Shown here: positions 49,099 through 59,278 of the stretch, in pieces
How the letters are laid out: every line of letters starts with the position of its first letter
Position numbering within the stretch: position 1 is the stretch's first letter
Translations under genes and position numbers: made by a program
The notes under the pieces: model-generated
What the model was told of the DNA's origin: nothing
Databases searched by the model: none
The model's input: only the letters and a program-made list of their open reading frames with translations
Assembly (NCBI GenBank): GCA_009809945.1
Contig: WTPW01000069.1
Location: forward strand, 268,931 to 332,930
From: Gigaspora margarita
Taxonomy: Eukaryota; Glomeromycota; Glomeromycetes; Diversisporales; Gigasporaceae
Reading direction: 5' to 3'
DNA length: 64,000 nucleotides

Positions 49099-51706
49099 CT
49101 ATGATTTTTTTTTTAATGTAGGAGCAATAATTTTATCAGATATAATTTTTATTGCAGATGATTCTTTATGGTTATTCATTATTCGACAAGTTTCTTCACG
49201 CTGACTTAAAACAAATGCATTATTTGGTTCAATTTCTAATGATCTATTTAAATCAGCCAACGATTTCATCATGCGATAAGTTAATCCACGAATACCTAAA
49301 GCACCTGCATAATTTGGTTCGATTTCTAATGATTTGTTTAAATCTGCAAGTGATTCTTCATATTTTTTCATAATGCGATAAACTTCACCACGTATCATTA
49401 AAATAAATGCATCATTTGGTTCGATTTCTAACGATTTGTTTAAATCTGCAAGTGATTCTTCATATTTATCCATCATATAATAAGTTGCACAACGGCTTCT
49501 TATAGCAAATGCATTATTTGGTTCGATTTCTAACGATATGTTTAAATCTGCAAGTGATTCTTCATATTTATCCATCACACGATAAATTCCACTGCGACCG
49601 ATTAACGCCCATGCGTTATTTGGTTCGATGTCTAATAATTTGGTTAAATCTGCAAGTAAATCCTCATATTTATCCATCATATAATATGTTACACTACGAC
49701 TCCTTAAAGCAAATGCATCATTTGGTTCGATTTCTAACGATTTGTTTAAATCTGCAAGTGATTCTTTATATTTTTTCATCAAATAATAAGTTGCACCACG
49801 ACGACTTAACGCCCACGCGTTATTTGGTTCTACTTCCAACGATTTATTTAAATCTGCAAGTGATTCTTCATATTTACACATCGTGCAATAAGTTGCACCG
49901 CGACGACTTAACGCAAATGCATCATTTGGTTCGATTTCTAATGATTTATTTAAATCAGCCAACGATTCTTCATATTTATTCATCATTCGATAAGTATTTC
50001 CACGATTTTTTAACGCAAATGCATCCCTTGATTCAATTTCTAATGATCTATCCAAATCTGCAAGTGATTCTTCATATTTTTTTAAATGATAGTATGCCGT
50101 ACCACGATTTTTTAATGCAAAAGCATTATCTGGTTCTATTTCTAATGATTTATTAAAATCTACAAGTGAATCTTTATATCTATTCATCATTCGATAAATT
50201 TCTCCACGGCTGATCAATATCTTTACATTATTTGGATCGATTTCTAATAATTTATTTAAATCTAAAAGTCTTTTTTCATAATTGCCAATTTCATCATCTT
50301 GAATTAAAATTTTCTGTGTTGAATCAGAAATAAATAGACTTGAATTACTGTGATTAACCGAATGAATTGGTTCATGAACTTTTAATTTATTAAAACATTG
50401 ATCAATTTTATTTATATCATGATCATTATTGTCGCTTAAATCTTTTAGGCGTAAAAAGACTTGCTGAATATCTGGTCGACTATCAGGATTATACTGCCAA
50501 CAATCTATTATTTATGATTAAAATTTATTAGTAAAGTTTATTTTCAAGATAAAAATACATTATATAAAATATATAAAAATATATTAAGTAAAACAATATA
50601 TTAAATAATAAACAAAAGTATATTAATTAAAAATATATTAAATAAAAATATATAATATTTTACCTGTATAGATCTCGATATATGCAGGCGGGGTTCCTTC
50701 GATATGGTTTTCTCGACGACCATTTTTAATCTCACCAGCTAATAATACAAGCTGATATGGTTCAATATCATCCTTAAAAGGTGGGTAGCCGCTAGATATT
50801 TCCCACATAAGAATGCCAATACTATATATATCTGATTTTTTATTGAATTTAAATATTTTTTTTCCGTGTCTTGTTCCTTCAAAACTCTGAGGGTCTGTAT
50901 ATGGAATAATTCCACCAAATTTTTGATTTGAATTGGTCGCTTCATCCAATCGTCTCGAAAGTCCAAAGTCTGTAAGCTTAATATTCTTTTGATGAACAAG
51001 TATATTATTTGAATGCTTTTAAAATTATAAATACATATAAGTCTTAAGAAGATAATAAAATCATAAGTAATAAAATTGAAAAAATTACCAGATCACAATG
51101 TATTATACCTTCGACATGCAAGCATTTAATGGCTCTAGCAATTTGTAGCGCAAAATTAATCTTATCATGCCAAGAAAGATTCTTAAAGTTATTTCGCAAA
51201 TACGATCTTAAAGTTCCACTATCAGCGTATTCAAGAACGAACATATAATGCGTGAAGTTTAAATTCTGTTTATCTATAAGTTCAAATAAGTGAGATTTAT
51301 CTATTTCAAAAGAATTCAAATTATGAATTAAATTAGAGATTTTTACCTTCATTCTTCGTAACACCATGTATATGTATAATATTAGAATCCATGTTAGCTC
51401 TACAATGTAATTTAAGCTATTGAAATTTATAATTTATAGCAAATGAATAATACTATTTTTGTATGAATATAAAAATCTAATAATATATAAGCCAATTACC
51501 TCATTAACAATTTCTTTGATAGTTATGTGATTACCTTTAAATGACTTTAATGCGACAGTAATTTCATTGTCCTTGAAAGTTGCACGATACACTTTTCCAT
51601 AACCACCTTCTCCAATCAATTCAAGATCCTTGAAGCGTGTATAATCGTAAAATTTAACCTGTCCTTCAACAATGCATTTTTGAATTAGATCCTCTGACGG
51701 GTTCAT
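49099..51706 (-). CDS. Protein kinase with C-terminal TPR array
   Basis: There are five exons on the minus strand: 51706-51500, 51416-51347, 51300-51089, 51015-50664 and 50504-49099. All junctions are GT-AG and in phase, giving 748 residues. The kinase domain covers about 25-300: glycine loop GEGGYG (32-37), VALK lysine 54, LVLEYADSGTLRSYL-type hinge region, catalytic loop HCDLHSNN (160-167; Cys replaces the usual Arg of HRD), DFG (179-181), an IPYTDP segment in place of APE, and the closing CWQYNPDSRPD. This is the tyrosine-kinase-like type abundant in glomeromycetes, often opening with the VKFYDY motif seen here. Residues of about 350-735 hold eleven 34-residue TPR units (YEESLADLNKSLEIEPND type); one near the end lacks its first residues. 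TPRs bind partner proteins, so a cytosolic signalling scaffold is likely; substrate unknown. The start is the only Met before the conserved lead-in. A hAT element begins about 250 bp upstream. Confidence 0.93.
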
Positions 51707-52348
51707 ATTTAATAACTTAACATAAAAAAAATCGTAAATCCTACAAAATTTGTAAAATATATATTGCTATAAATGTATTTTTACAGTAGATTTACAATAG
51801 GAATAGTGATGATAATCAGAAGTTATAATTTATTTAGTATAAAGAGTCCTTTATTCAAGATCCGTTAGTATGAATATCATGGTTGTTAGTGGAGTAGCAT
51901 ACTTCGAACAACAGGTTACGCTCCGATTTAAAATATAGTACAGCGTGGTAGCACGAGTGTGACCCAATGTTTCGGCCGAAACCTCCCGAAACGTTTCGAC
52001 CCTGGAGTTTCAGTATCACACAAAATCCGAAACTTCCGAAATTGCCGAAACTTCCCAATTGCCGAAACCTCTAAAATGGGCGAAACCTTCCGAAACTGGA
52101 CGAAACCGAAACTTCCGAAACCTCCAAAACCTAATCTTCTGAAACTTCCGAAACTGTGTGAGTCGTCCGAAACTTCCTAAACTTAGCAAATAAAAAATAA
52201 AAAATAAAAATAAAAAAGAAATATTCCCGCAAACTTGAGAACCTTAAATATAATAAAAATCCCCCGAAATCCGAAACATTCAGAATAAAAAAAACGGGTT
52301 ATTACAGTAAATGACATTTAGGCCGTTTGAATTTAACTTCACCCCAGC

Positions 52349-52798
52349 CAGGGTTGGCAATGGATATACTCCATTGAAAAAATTGCAAACCAATGGAGCC
52401 AATGGAACCAATGAAACTGAAATAGAGCCAATGGAATTAGTTATAAGATATTGTCACGGCCGATGCTGAAGTTGGCTGATGCTGAAGCTATGGGGTCTCA
52501 TTTGAAACTATAAACCCTGCTGAAATCCATATATATTCTATAAATATGAAATCCATACCTAAACCCTACCCTAACCCTATAAGACAAAAACAAAAAAAAA
52601 CATCCAAAAAAATTTTTAAATTTTATATCAAAATAGGTCATAGCTTCAGCATCAGCCGTGACAGTTATTAACAAATACTATATTATAAGCTAGTTGGCCT
52701 CCATTGGCTCCATTAGCAAATTATTCTCAATGGAGCAATGGAGTGATACCAATGGAGTTGTTTTCCATTCACCCCAATGGATAAATGTGCCAACCATG
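52349..52798. mobile_element. hAT-type MITE, third shell
   Basis: The ends are CAGGGTTGGCAATGGATATA and, inward from the right, CATGGTTGGCACATTTATCC. CCCCAGC flanks both sides (52342-52348 and 52799-52805), giving 7 of 8 matching bases. CCAATGGAGCC motifs repeat inside both ends. Confidence 0.75.
52453..52662. mobile_element. 7-bp-TSD MITE C, innermost shell
   Basis: The flanks are AGATATT (52446-52452) and AGTTATT (52663-52669). The ends are GTCACGGCCGATGCTGAAG and, inward from the right, GTCACGGCTGATGCTGAAG; the left end doubles the GATGCTGAAG module. The core (GGGGTCTCATTTG, CCCTACCCTAACCC) matches elements A and B. Confidence 0.8.
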
Positions 52799-53340
52799 CC
52801 CCAGCTGAAGTCTCCCCCGCAAAATGAACAACTAATCAAAACACTGGATGACTCTAACCAATCACCTGATTCGCATCAACCAATGAAATTGGCACATCTT
52901 TGTTCATTTTTATATGTTCGTTTCATATGTTCGTTTCATATGTTCGTTTCATTTTACCCCCTCCCTCCCTCCCGAGAGTCCTGGAAAGTGATGTTAACCG
53001 AATGATCAACTTCAAACGGCCTTATGCTCGCTATTTCACATAATGCGGATTCTCTCGTGATTTTATTTGCTATTGGTTTCTGTCGGAACTTCGCTTTAGC
53101 CCGAAAAACTGGCATAATTCCGAATTTTAAGATCCTACCTATTTCCGAAATCCACTTTTGCTTATCATTTATATGATATTTATTGATTATTAGTTTCGAA
53201 AATTTCGGAAGTTTCGCCAATTTCGGAAGTTTTGGAAGTTTCGGAAGTTTCGTCCAGTTTTGGAGGTTTCGGAAGTTTGGCTTTTGGCGAAACTAAGTTT
53301 CGGCAGTTTCGGAAGCTTCGGCCGAAACACTGGTGTGACC

Positions 53341-54136
53341 AAGAACAGAGTGGCACGTAATCCAAAATGGTTCGGGGAATGGTGTTCATAGGACGACATT
53401 CGTATGATTGGCTAATTTTGGTAGATCTACCCGTGATTTCCCGTGATAATTAACCAATTAAATCAATCAAAAAATTAATTTTGCAAGTAAACTTTTATTA
53501 TTATTATTAGCGAAGTTTTATATTTAATTTTATATTTAAATCGCAATTCTATTTTATTTTCAATCATTACAATCCCTACTAAAGATGCACCATACCCCTA
53601 TTTCATATAGTCAAAGAAACAATACCGCGCGTATACACTTTATTGATCTGCTACTAAAGTAAACCCAAAGCACGATTATAACTGTTTACCCAATGATTAA
53701 ACTCTGTAATATTAATTAATACGCAAGATATGTAGTAAGTATTAAGTTAAAGTAACATGCAGACGGTATTTTTGCGTCATGTTTTTCAAGATCTAAAACT
53801 TACATCTAACGTCTCAATCAGCTTTTTTAGTTAACTATTTTCAACATTTAAGCTTTATGTATGGCTAGCATAGTAATGAATAGCGGAATATTTGCTTCTA
53901 AGTGAAGTTCTCAGGGATTTTGATTATTTTTTGATTATTTTGAACAATAAATACAAATGTTCTTTCGAAGCTAGAGATGGTCTTTATCGTGATTTTTTAT
54001 TAGTGAAACGTTACATTCTCAAAAAGTACTTTAAACTATATAAATAAGTTACCCGGGCATTACCCGGGCAATTGATTTACATCAGCCAATCAAACGAATG
54101 TCGGCCTATGAGGCATGGTGCGGGAAAGCAGTGTAT
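53341..54136. other. No gene; sequence around the twin hAT insertions
   Basis: The stretch contains GGCACGT-type motifs at 53350 and a paired CCCGGGCA at 54051-54070. No credible frame. It is probably part of a CCCTGTAAG-family repeat whose right end lies at 56381. Confidence 0.35.
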
Positions 54137-54144
54137 ATGCACGG

Positions 54145-54587
54145 TAGGGTGTCCAGGATTATGCGATGCGATATTATGCGCATAATTTGCTATTTTTCGC
54201 ATCGCATATGCTTCGCATAAACAAGCAAAAAAAAGCATAAATCACGTGAATAAAAGTTGATTGGTTGTTGGGAATATGTTAACTTCATCCGGCAAGCTTT
54301 AAATTTGTAATTTAGGTGACAGAGTGATGATAGAATGTAGGTCCCGAAAAGTTCCGATGTAGAAAATGAATGAACTTAAATTACGAGCATAGTTGGAGCA
54401 AAATTTTTGGTGAACGTCCGAAAAAATCCGAAAAACAGAACTAAAAGAATTAATTACATATAATAAAAATCGCATAATCGACCTAATTGATCGCATAATT
54501 TTAAATTTATTTCGCATCCATCGCATAATCAACCTCAGTTCGGCCGCATAATTTACCTCATCGCATCGCATAATCCTGGACACCCTA
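54145..54587 (+). mobile_element. hAT-type MITE, 443 bp, twin 1
   Basis: The 8-bp duplication ATGCACGG is perfect (54137-54144 and 54588-54595). The ends are TAGGGTGTCCAGGATTATGC at both sides, inverted. ATTATGCGA/TCGCATAAT motifs crowd both termini. It is nearly identical to the inverted twin at 54655. The long frame across it (54299-54649) is not a gene. Confidence 0.92.
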
Positions 54588-54654
54588 ATGCACGGGTTAG
54601 TACGGATCATGTGGCACGTATAGGCACGTTTTACGGTTAAAAATGACACTACGG

Positions 54655-55097
54655 TAGGGTGTCCAGGATTATGCGATGCGATGAGGTAAATTATGCGGCC
54701 GAACTGAGGTTGATTATGCGATGGATGCGAAATAAATTTAAAATTATGCGATCAATTAGGTCGATTATGCGATTTTTATTATATGTAATTAATTCTTTTA
54801 GTTCTGTTTTTCGGATTTTTTCGGACGTTCACCAAAAATTTTGCTCCAACTATGCTCGTAATTTAAGTTCATTCATTTTCCACATCGGAACTTTTCGGGA
54901 CCTACATTCTATCATCACTCTGTCACCTAAATTACAAATTTAAAGCTTGCCGGATGAAGTTAACATATTCCCAACAACCAATCAACTTTTATTCACGTGA
55001 TTTATGCTTTTTTTTGCTTGTTTATGCGAAGCATATGCGATGCGAAAAATAGCAAATTATGCGCATAATATCGCATCGCATAATCCTGGACACCCTA
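54655..55097 (-). mobile_element. hAT-type MITE, 443 bp, twin 2 (inverted)
   Basis: It has its own perfect duplication CACTACGG (54647-54654 and 55098-55105), so it inserted independently. It is the same length as twin 1 and I see about one base difference. It lies 67 bp away in opposite orientation. Confidence 0.92.
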
Positions 55098-55710
55098 CAC
55101 TACGGTAATGGGTGGCACGTTATATCACGTCACACGGAATGGCACGCATCAAATGACACGCATATGCACGTTGTACGTGATGGCACGTCTTAATTTCACG
55201 GAATGGCACATGTTAAAAGTAACACGTGCTGGCTCATTTCATGAAGTACAATAAGAGCGAAGGATCACAACCGATTTCTTTTAAAAAAAATGCAATATCT
55301 CAAAAACTCACAAGTAATCCTGCTCTGGATAACTTAAGGAAAAACAATCCTTGCAAGATTTTACACATTTGCAGTTGCTTTAGTTTCCTGATATGTACAT
55401 ACTCCAGTCCTCTTCTAATAAGATGTCTTTTGGAAAGCGGACCATAAATTTATGTTTACTTACCCGTACCATTCACGTGCCATCAGCTCCGTGTCAATTG
55501 GCTTAGTAAACTGCTGCAAAAGGCACGTACGATTTACGTGATTTCACGTTAAATTGGCACAGGTATACGGATCAACACGCCCAGCTGTGCCCAGCTGTGG
55601 TAACTCTCCCACAAAAAATTTTACCCCTCCCGTGACTTTTATCCAATGAAATCCCTTAGGATTAGGGTGAAATTAGGGTGAAGTCACGTTAGGGGGTAAA
55701 CTCATTTATT

Positions 55711-55923
55711 GTCGCAGATTATAATGAAATCATATTATAATGAAATTTAGGGTCTCAATTTAAAAATATAAGCACTACTAAAATCTACCTATACTCTTTT
55801 TAAATAACCCTAACCCTAAAACCTAACTTAACTATAAAAAAAATCTAACAAAAAAAGGCTCAAAAAAATTTTAAAAATCGGAGTCAAATTTCATTATAAT
55901 CCGATTTCATTATAATCTGTCAC
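55711..55923. mobile_element. 7-bp-TSD MITE B, telomere-like core
   Basis: The flanks are ATTTATT (55704-55710) and ATTTGTT (55924-55930). Each end carries the doubled module GATTATAATGAAATC, GATTATAATGAAATTT. The core contains AACCCTAACCCTAAAACC and CCTATACTCTTTTT, as in element A. Confidence 0.82.
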
Positions 55924-56149
55924 ATTTGTTAATGTTTTTGTGGGAAATCTATGGGCGTTAACACGTATACTTGCCGGACAAACCGGACAAACTCAAAACT
56001 CAAAAAAAAACAATTGTTATTTACAAAAAATTAAATCAAACAAATAATCTTAATATTCTGCAAATATATTATATATAGCTATAAGAATATATATCAATTG
56101 TTTAAATAAGAATTATTAACAAAGTTTTTGAGAAATTAGTTTGACCAGA

Positions 56150-56262
56150 GTTTGGGATTTGGGCGCGGACAAACCCAAACTATAATAGTTTGGGATTTGG
56201 GCGCGGACAAACCCAAACTATAATAGTTTGGGATTTGGGCGGCAACTATATTAACACGGCCC
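56150..56262. repeat. 38-bp tandem repeat
   Basis: GTTTGGGATTTGGGCGCGGAC, then AAACCCAAACTATAATA, occurs two and a half times without change, indicating a recent expansion. GTTTGGG and CCCAAAC make each unit a hairpin. Confidence 0.85.
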
Positions 56263-56512
56263 GCCGATTCTCGTGCCAACTCGAACCATGCACGTGCAAA
56301 CCCGGTCCATAGCACGTGCCACTCGACCACGTGCCTATACACTGTTTTTCCGTGCGATCCCGGACCACTTTTCTTACAGGGAATACTGTATCACATAGTA
56401 TGTTGAACAAGTACGTACAGTAGCCGACAATAGCAACGCCCGAATTTTTATTAAATATAAAATTTCTATTTATTTAATTTTACATCAAATTTTTTTTATA
56501 TTTATTTAATAT

Positions 56513-56880
56513 TTTACTGAACCCCTACACCTGCTAAAGCGTCGATTCTTGAGTCTGCAACTGCATGAAGAACTGACATACTCAAACTTGCCCACTCCTC
56601 ATTTTAGGCCGTCTATTGTATTTTACAATATTCCAGATGCTTCCTATGGGGTCAACTACATGAAGAACTGACACTCAAACTTGACCATGCCTCCTTTAAG
56701 ACCGCCTTAAGCCTATCCTTATCTCTTAGAAAGTCTTCACGATTCGAATATTGTACTGTATTTTACAATGTTCCAAATGCTTCCTATAAGGTTAAGGTCA
56801 GGAATCGTGATGGCCAATCCATATAATTGGGTTTTTTTTATCTGGCACCTTATGAACAGGGGTTTGTCATGTTGAAATAC
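56513..56880 (-). pseudogene. Tc1/mariner transposase relic
   Basis: On the minus strand from about 56877, FQHDKPLFIRC is followed in the same frame by LAITIPDLNLIGSIWNIV. These match the second catalytic Asp region (QHDNAPxH) and the PDLNPIENxW region of Tc1/mariner DDE enzymes; the Glu is replaced by Gly here. Further C-terminal pieces (AVLKEAWSSLSV-like, then ADSRIDALAGVGVQ stop) appear, with about 100 bases around the IGSIWNIV coding stretch duplicated (56745-56780 and 56620-56650). The N-terminal half is missing. Confidence 0.7.
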
Positions 56881-57129
56881 GGATTAACAAACATACAGTA
56901 GCTCCTTTTATTATATTTTTGTTTATTATCATATGTTGATTGATGCTTCGGCATTGTTTTTATTACAGTCAGATTTTATTTGATTTTTTTCTCTAAATCA
57001 TTTTTACCAAATACATCAAATCAAATAACAAATATTATCATCTTTATATGGTCCATATTATCGAATGACACCAATTTCACATAACTTAAATTTTTCGTAT
57101 AGTTTTAATAGCTATTATCTGCTATAATT

Positions 57130-57245
57130 TTAATAGTTAACTATAGTATAGCTTAATAGTTAACTAACTACAATTTTTACAGTTATCTATAGTTATCTAT
57201 ATTTCAAATAGTTAACTACAGTTAACTGCAATGTCGAATATTTAA
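57130..57245. repeat. AGTTAACTA short repeats
   Basis: Variants of TAGTTAACTA and AGTTATCTATA recur about ten times and are partly palindromic. The flanking 56890-57300 has no gene. Confidence 0.5.
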
Positions 57246-57309
57246 TTGTTCAAGTAGTTGATCCGAATTAAACAAAAATACGGATATCAAACAGTTATCC
57301 GGATAATTA

Positions 57310-58450
57310 GGTTCCACAATAGCAATAGTAGTGCAAGGACCTCATATTGTGATCAAGCTCCACGGCTGCAATAACAGTGCAAGGACCTCATTGTTGATGA
57401 TTGAGCTCCACGGCCGCAGTAGTAGCGCAAGAATTTCATATTTGATGTTTAAGCTCCACGGCTGCGATAGCAGTGTAAAGACCTCATATTATGTTTAAGG
57501 TCTGGGGCTGTGATAATCGCGCAAGGACCTCATATTGTGATTAGGCTCCACGACTACAGTAGTCTCATATTAAGTTAAAGCTCCGCGACTGACAATAGCA
57601 AGGCAATGATCTCATGTTGTGATTAGGCTCCGCGGCTGCGATCGCAGCACAAGGATCTCTCATATTATGTTTAGGCTTCGCGGCTACAATAGTATTGCAA
57701 GGATCTCATATTTGCTGTTTAGGCTCCATGGCTGCGATAGCATTGCAAGGACCCCTGATTATGTTTGGGTTTCGTGGCTGCGATAGCAGCGCAAGAACTT
57801 CATGTTGTGATTAGGCTCCACAGCTGCGATAGCAGTGCAAGTAGGGATGTTACGGTCCGTCCTGGTTCGGTCTTAGTTCAAAAGACCTGTCAAGGTAGCA
57901 GACCATAGATCAGACCAAGGTTCATGAACTGGTCAATAAATCAATCCCGTTCTGTTCAGTTCGGGACCAGACCTGTACCGGACCACCAACTTATAAGAGT
58001 GCATAATTTAAGCATTTATTATATAAAAACAACTGCTATTTGCGCTTGCAATATTATTCAAACTTTTATCTTTGCTAGGATTGTTTATAACAATAATGCG
58101 AAATGATGGTTCTTTTGCAATAGTGATGGATATTAATATTATTGGTGTTGCAATAAAGCTTACTACAAATCAAGATCGCTTTATATGCAAAATACCAAGT
58201 GTGATAGTATTTTCTTATAATGAAAAATAAAAATACAGATACTTCTCATAATTATTTCCATGCTTTTATTTGATTATATAATCGTGATATTTATATGGAC
58301 CGACTATGAACCGGTCTTAATTTTTGAACCAAGAACCATTTGGACTGGTTCAAATAACCGGTCCGGGCCACGGTCCTTATGGGACCATAACATCCCTAAG
58401 TACATGGACCTCAGTTTGTAGTTAGGCTCCGCGGCTGCAAAAGTAGTGCA
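57310..58450. repeat. GCTCCACGGCTGCGATAG tandem repeat, about 60-bp unit
   Basis: AGCTCCACGGCTGCAATAG, then CAGTGCAAGGACCTCATATT, recurs about nine times from 57320 to 57841 and resumes at 58399-58450 after an insertion. It is unusually GC-rich for the window. No frame stays open across units. Confidence 0.8.
57842..58398. mobile_element. hAT-type MITE inside the 60-bp repeat, 557 bp
   Basis: The ends are TAGGGATGTTACGGTCC and, inward from the right, TAGGGATGTTATGGTCCC. GGACCAG/CTGGTC motifs cluster near both ends. The flanks AGTGCAAG and AGTACATG match at 6 of 8 bases, and the left one equals the repeat consensus, so the empty site is visible in neighbouring units. Confidence 0.75.
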
Positions 58451-58877
58451 AGGACCTATGGGTAAGTGATAACATTCACGTTACTACACAGTACAGATTA
58501 ATCGATTCTTGTTGCAGCTATGTGGTTTCTGCTTGCTAAGGTATTCTAATATGAATGATGTAGCGCTTGTAATTGGTAGCGCGAACGGAATCCCCTTATG
58601 TTTTCTTTGTTTTCCTTTGTTCAGATAAAGTCATCTGGTTGAGCAATAATTATATTAACTTAATATTATAATTTCTGGGTAGATTGAAGAACAGCTAACT
58701 AGTGATATTTTCATCACATTATTAAACATTCGGCCCAAGTTAGGGTAAGTATTAGGGTAAATGTGACAGTATAGTTTAGGCCGATTTGTTAGTGTTAGTA
58801 AACAAATGACGTCATGGCAAGATTTCACATTATGTGATTATCACAGAGCTACCTGTTCTTCAAATGCCCCGCCAGGA
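58451..58877. other. No supported gene
   Basis: No element ends or credible frame were seen between the tandem repeat and the hAT pair. Confidence 0.4.
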
Positions 58878-58885
58878 GTCTAGAC

Positions 58886-59269
58886 ACAGGGACACGGAAA
58901 ATATTGATTTATATAGATCAATATAATTCGATATTTTTAGGCCAAATCATAGGGTAATCGGTATTTTTACAATTTTTTATGCAGTGCAACCACACCACTT
59001 CGGGCAAAATTAAAAGTATAATTTGGGCCTGTCAATGGAATTTGGCCAACCTAAACTGTCGGCAGGTTCCGGAAATGTAGAAATCAACAAACAAAAATTT
59101 CCGTTAAATTTCCGAAAAACATGAACTTAGATACTGATCACGTTATTTAATGTACACCAAATATTAAATTCTTATTGATCGATCATGGATATATCGATAT
59201 AAATCGATATTTTTGACTATATCGATAAATATTTTTGCCAAATCAAATCGATATTTTCCCGTGACCCTG
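58886..59269. mobile_element. hAT-type MITE, 384 bp
   Basis: The 8-bp duplication TCTAGACA is perfect (58878-58885 and 59270-59277). The ends are CAGGGACACGGAAAATATTG and, inward from the right, CAGGGTCACGGGAAAATATC. AATATCGAT-type motifs repeat at the ends. Confidence 0.88.
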
Positions 59270-59278
59270 TCTAGACAC

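Larger units (their letters stand above)
52321..53021. mobile_element. PIF/Harbinger-like MITE, second shell
   Basis: TTA duplications lie at 52318-52320 and 53022-53024. The ends are GGCCGTTTGAATTTAACTTC and, inward from the right, GGCCGTTTGAAGTTGATCAT. It is the same family as 22619-23774. Three ATATGTTCGTTTC repeats lie near the right end. Confidence 0.85.
51965..53332. mobile_element. hAT-type element with TTTCGG arrays (outer shell of a nest)
   Basis: The 8-bp duplication GTGTGACC is perfect (51957-51964 and 53333-53340). The ends are CAATGTTTCGGCCGAAACC and, inward from the right, CAGTGTTTCGGCCGAAGC. Dozens of CCGAAACTTC-type motifs fill about 200 bases at each end. The centre is occupied by three further nested elements. 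Frames here are translations of the motif array. Confidence 0.9.
54596..56381. repeat. CCCTGTAAG-family repeat with GGCACGT motif arrays
   Basis: The right end, inward from 56381, is CCCTGTAAGAAAAGTGGTCC. GGCACGT and its complement recur at least a dozen times at 54610-54640, 55105-55230, 55480-55560 and 56280-56340. The TAGTAAACTGCTGCAAAA block at 55505 is shared with 16088. MITE B and a 38-bp tandem repeat lie inside. The left end was not resolved. Confidence 0.5.

Noticed and set aside
52954-53399. Overlapping frames rich in ETSETSK / PPKLPKL-type residues
   Set aside because: They are read from the CCGAAACTTC motif array of the hAT element; the counterpart at 51959-52180 shows the same artefact.
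54299-54943. Two long similar frames (IMRCDEVNYAAELRLIM...) in opposite orientation
   Set aside because: They are translations of the twin 443-bp MITEs and run into the terminal repeats. A related frame in the third copy (59676-59873) reflects the shared DNA, not a protein.
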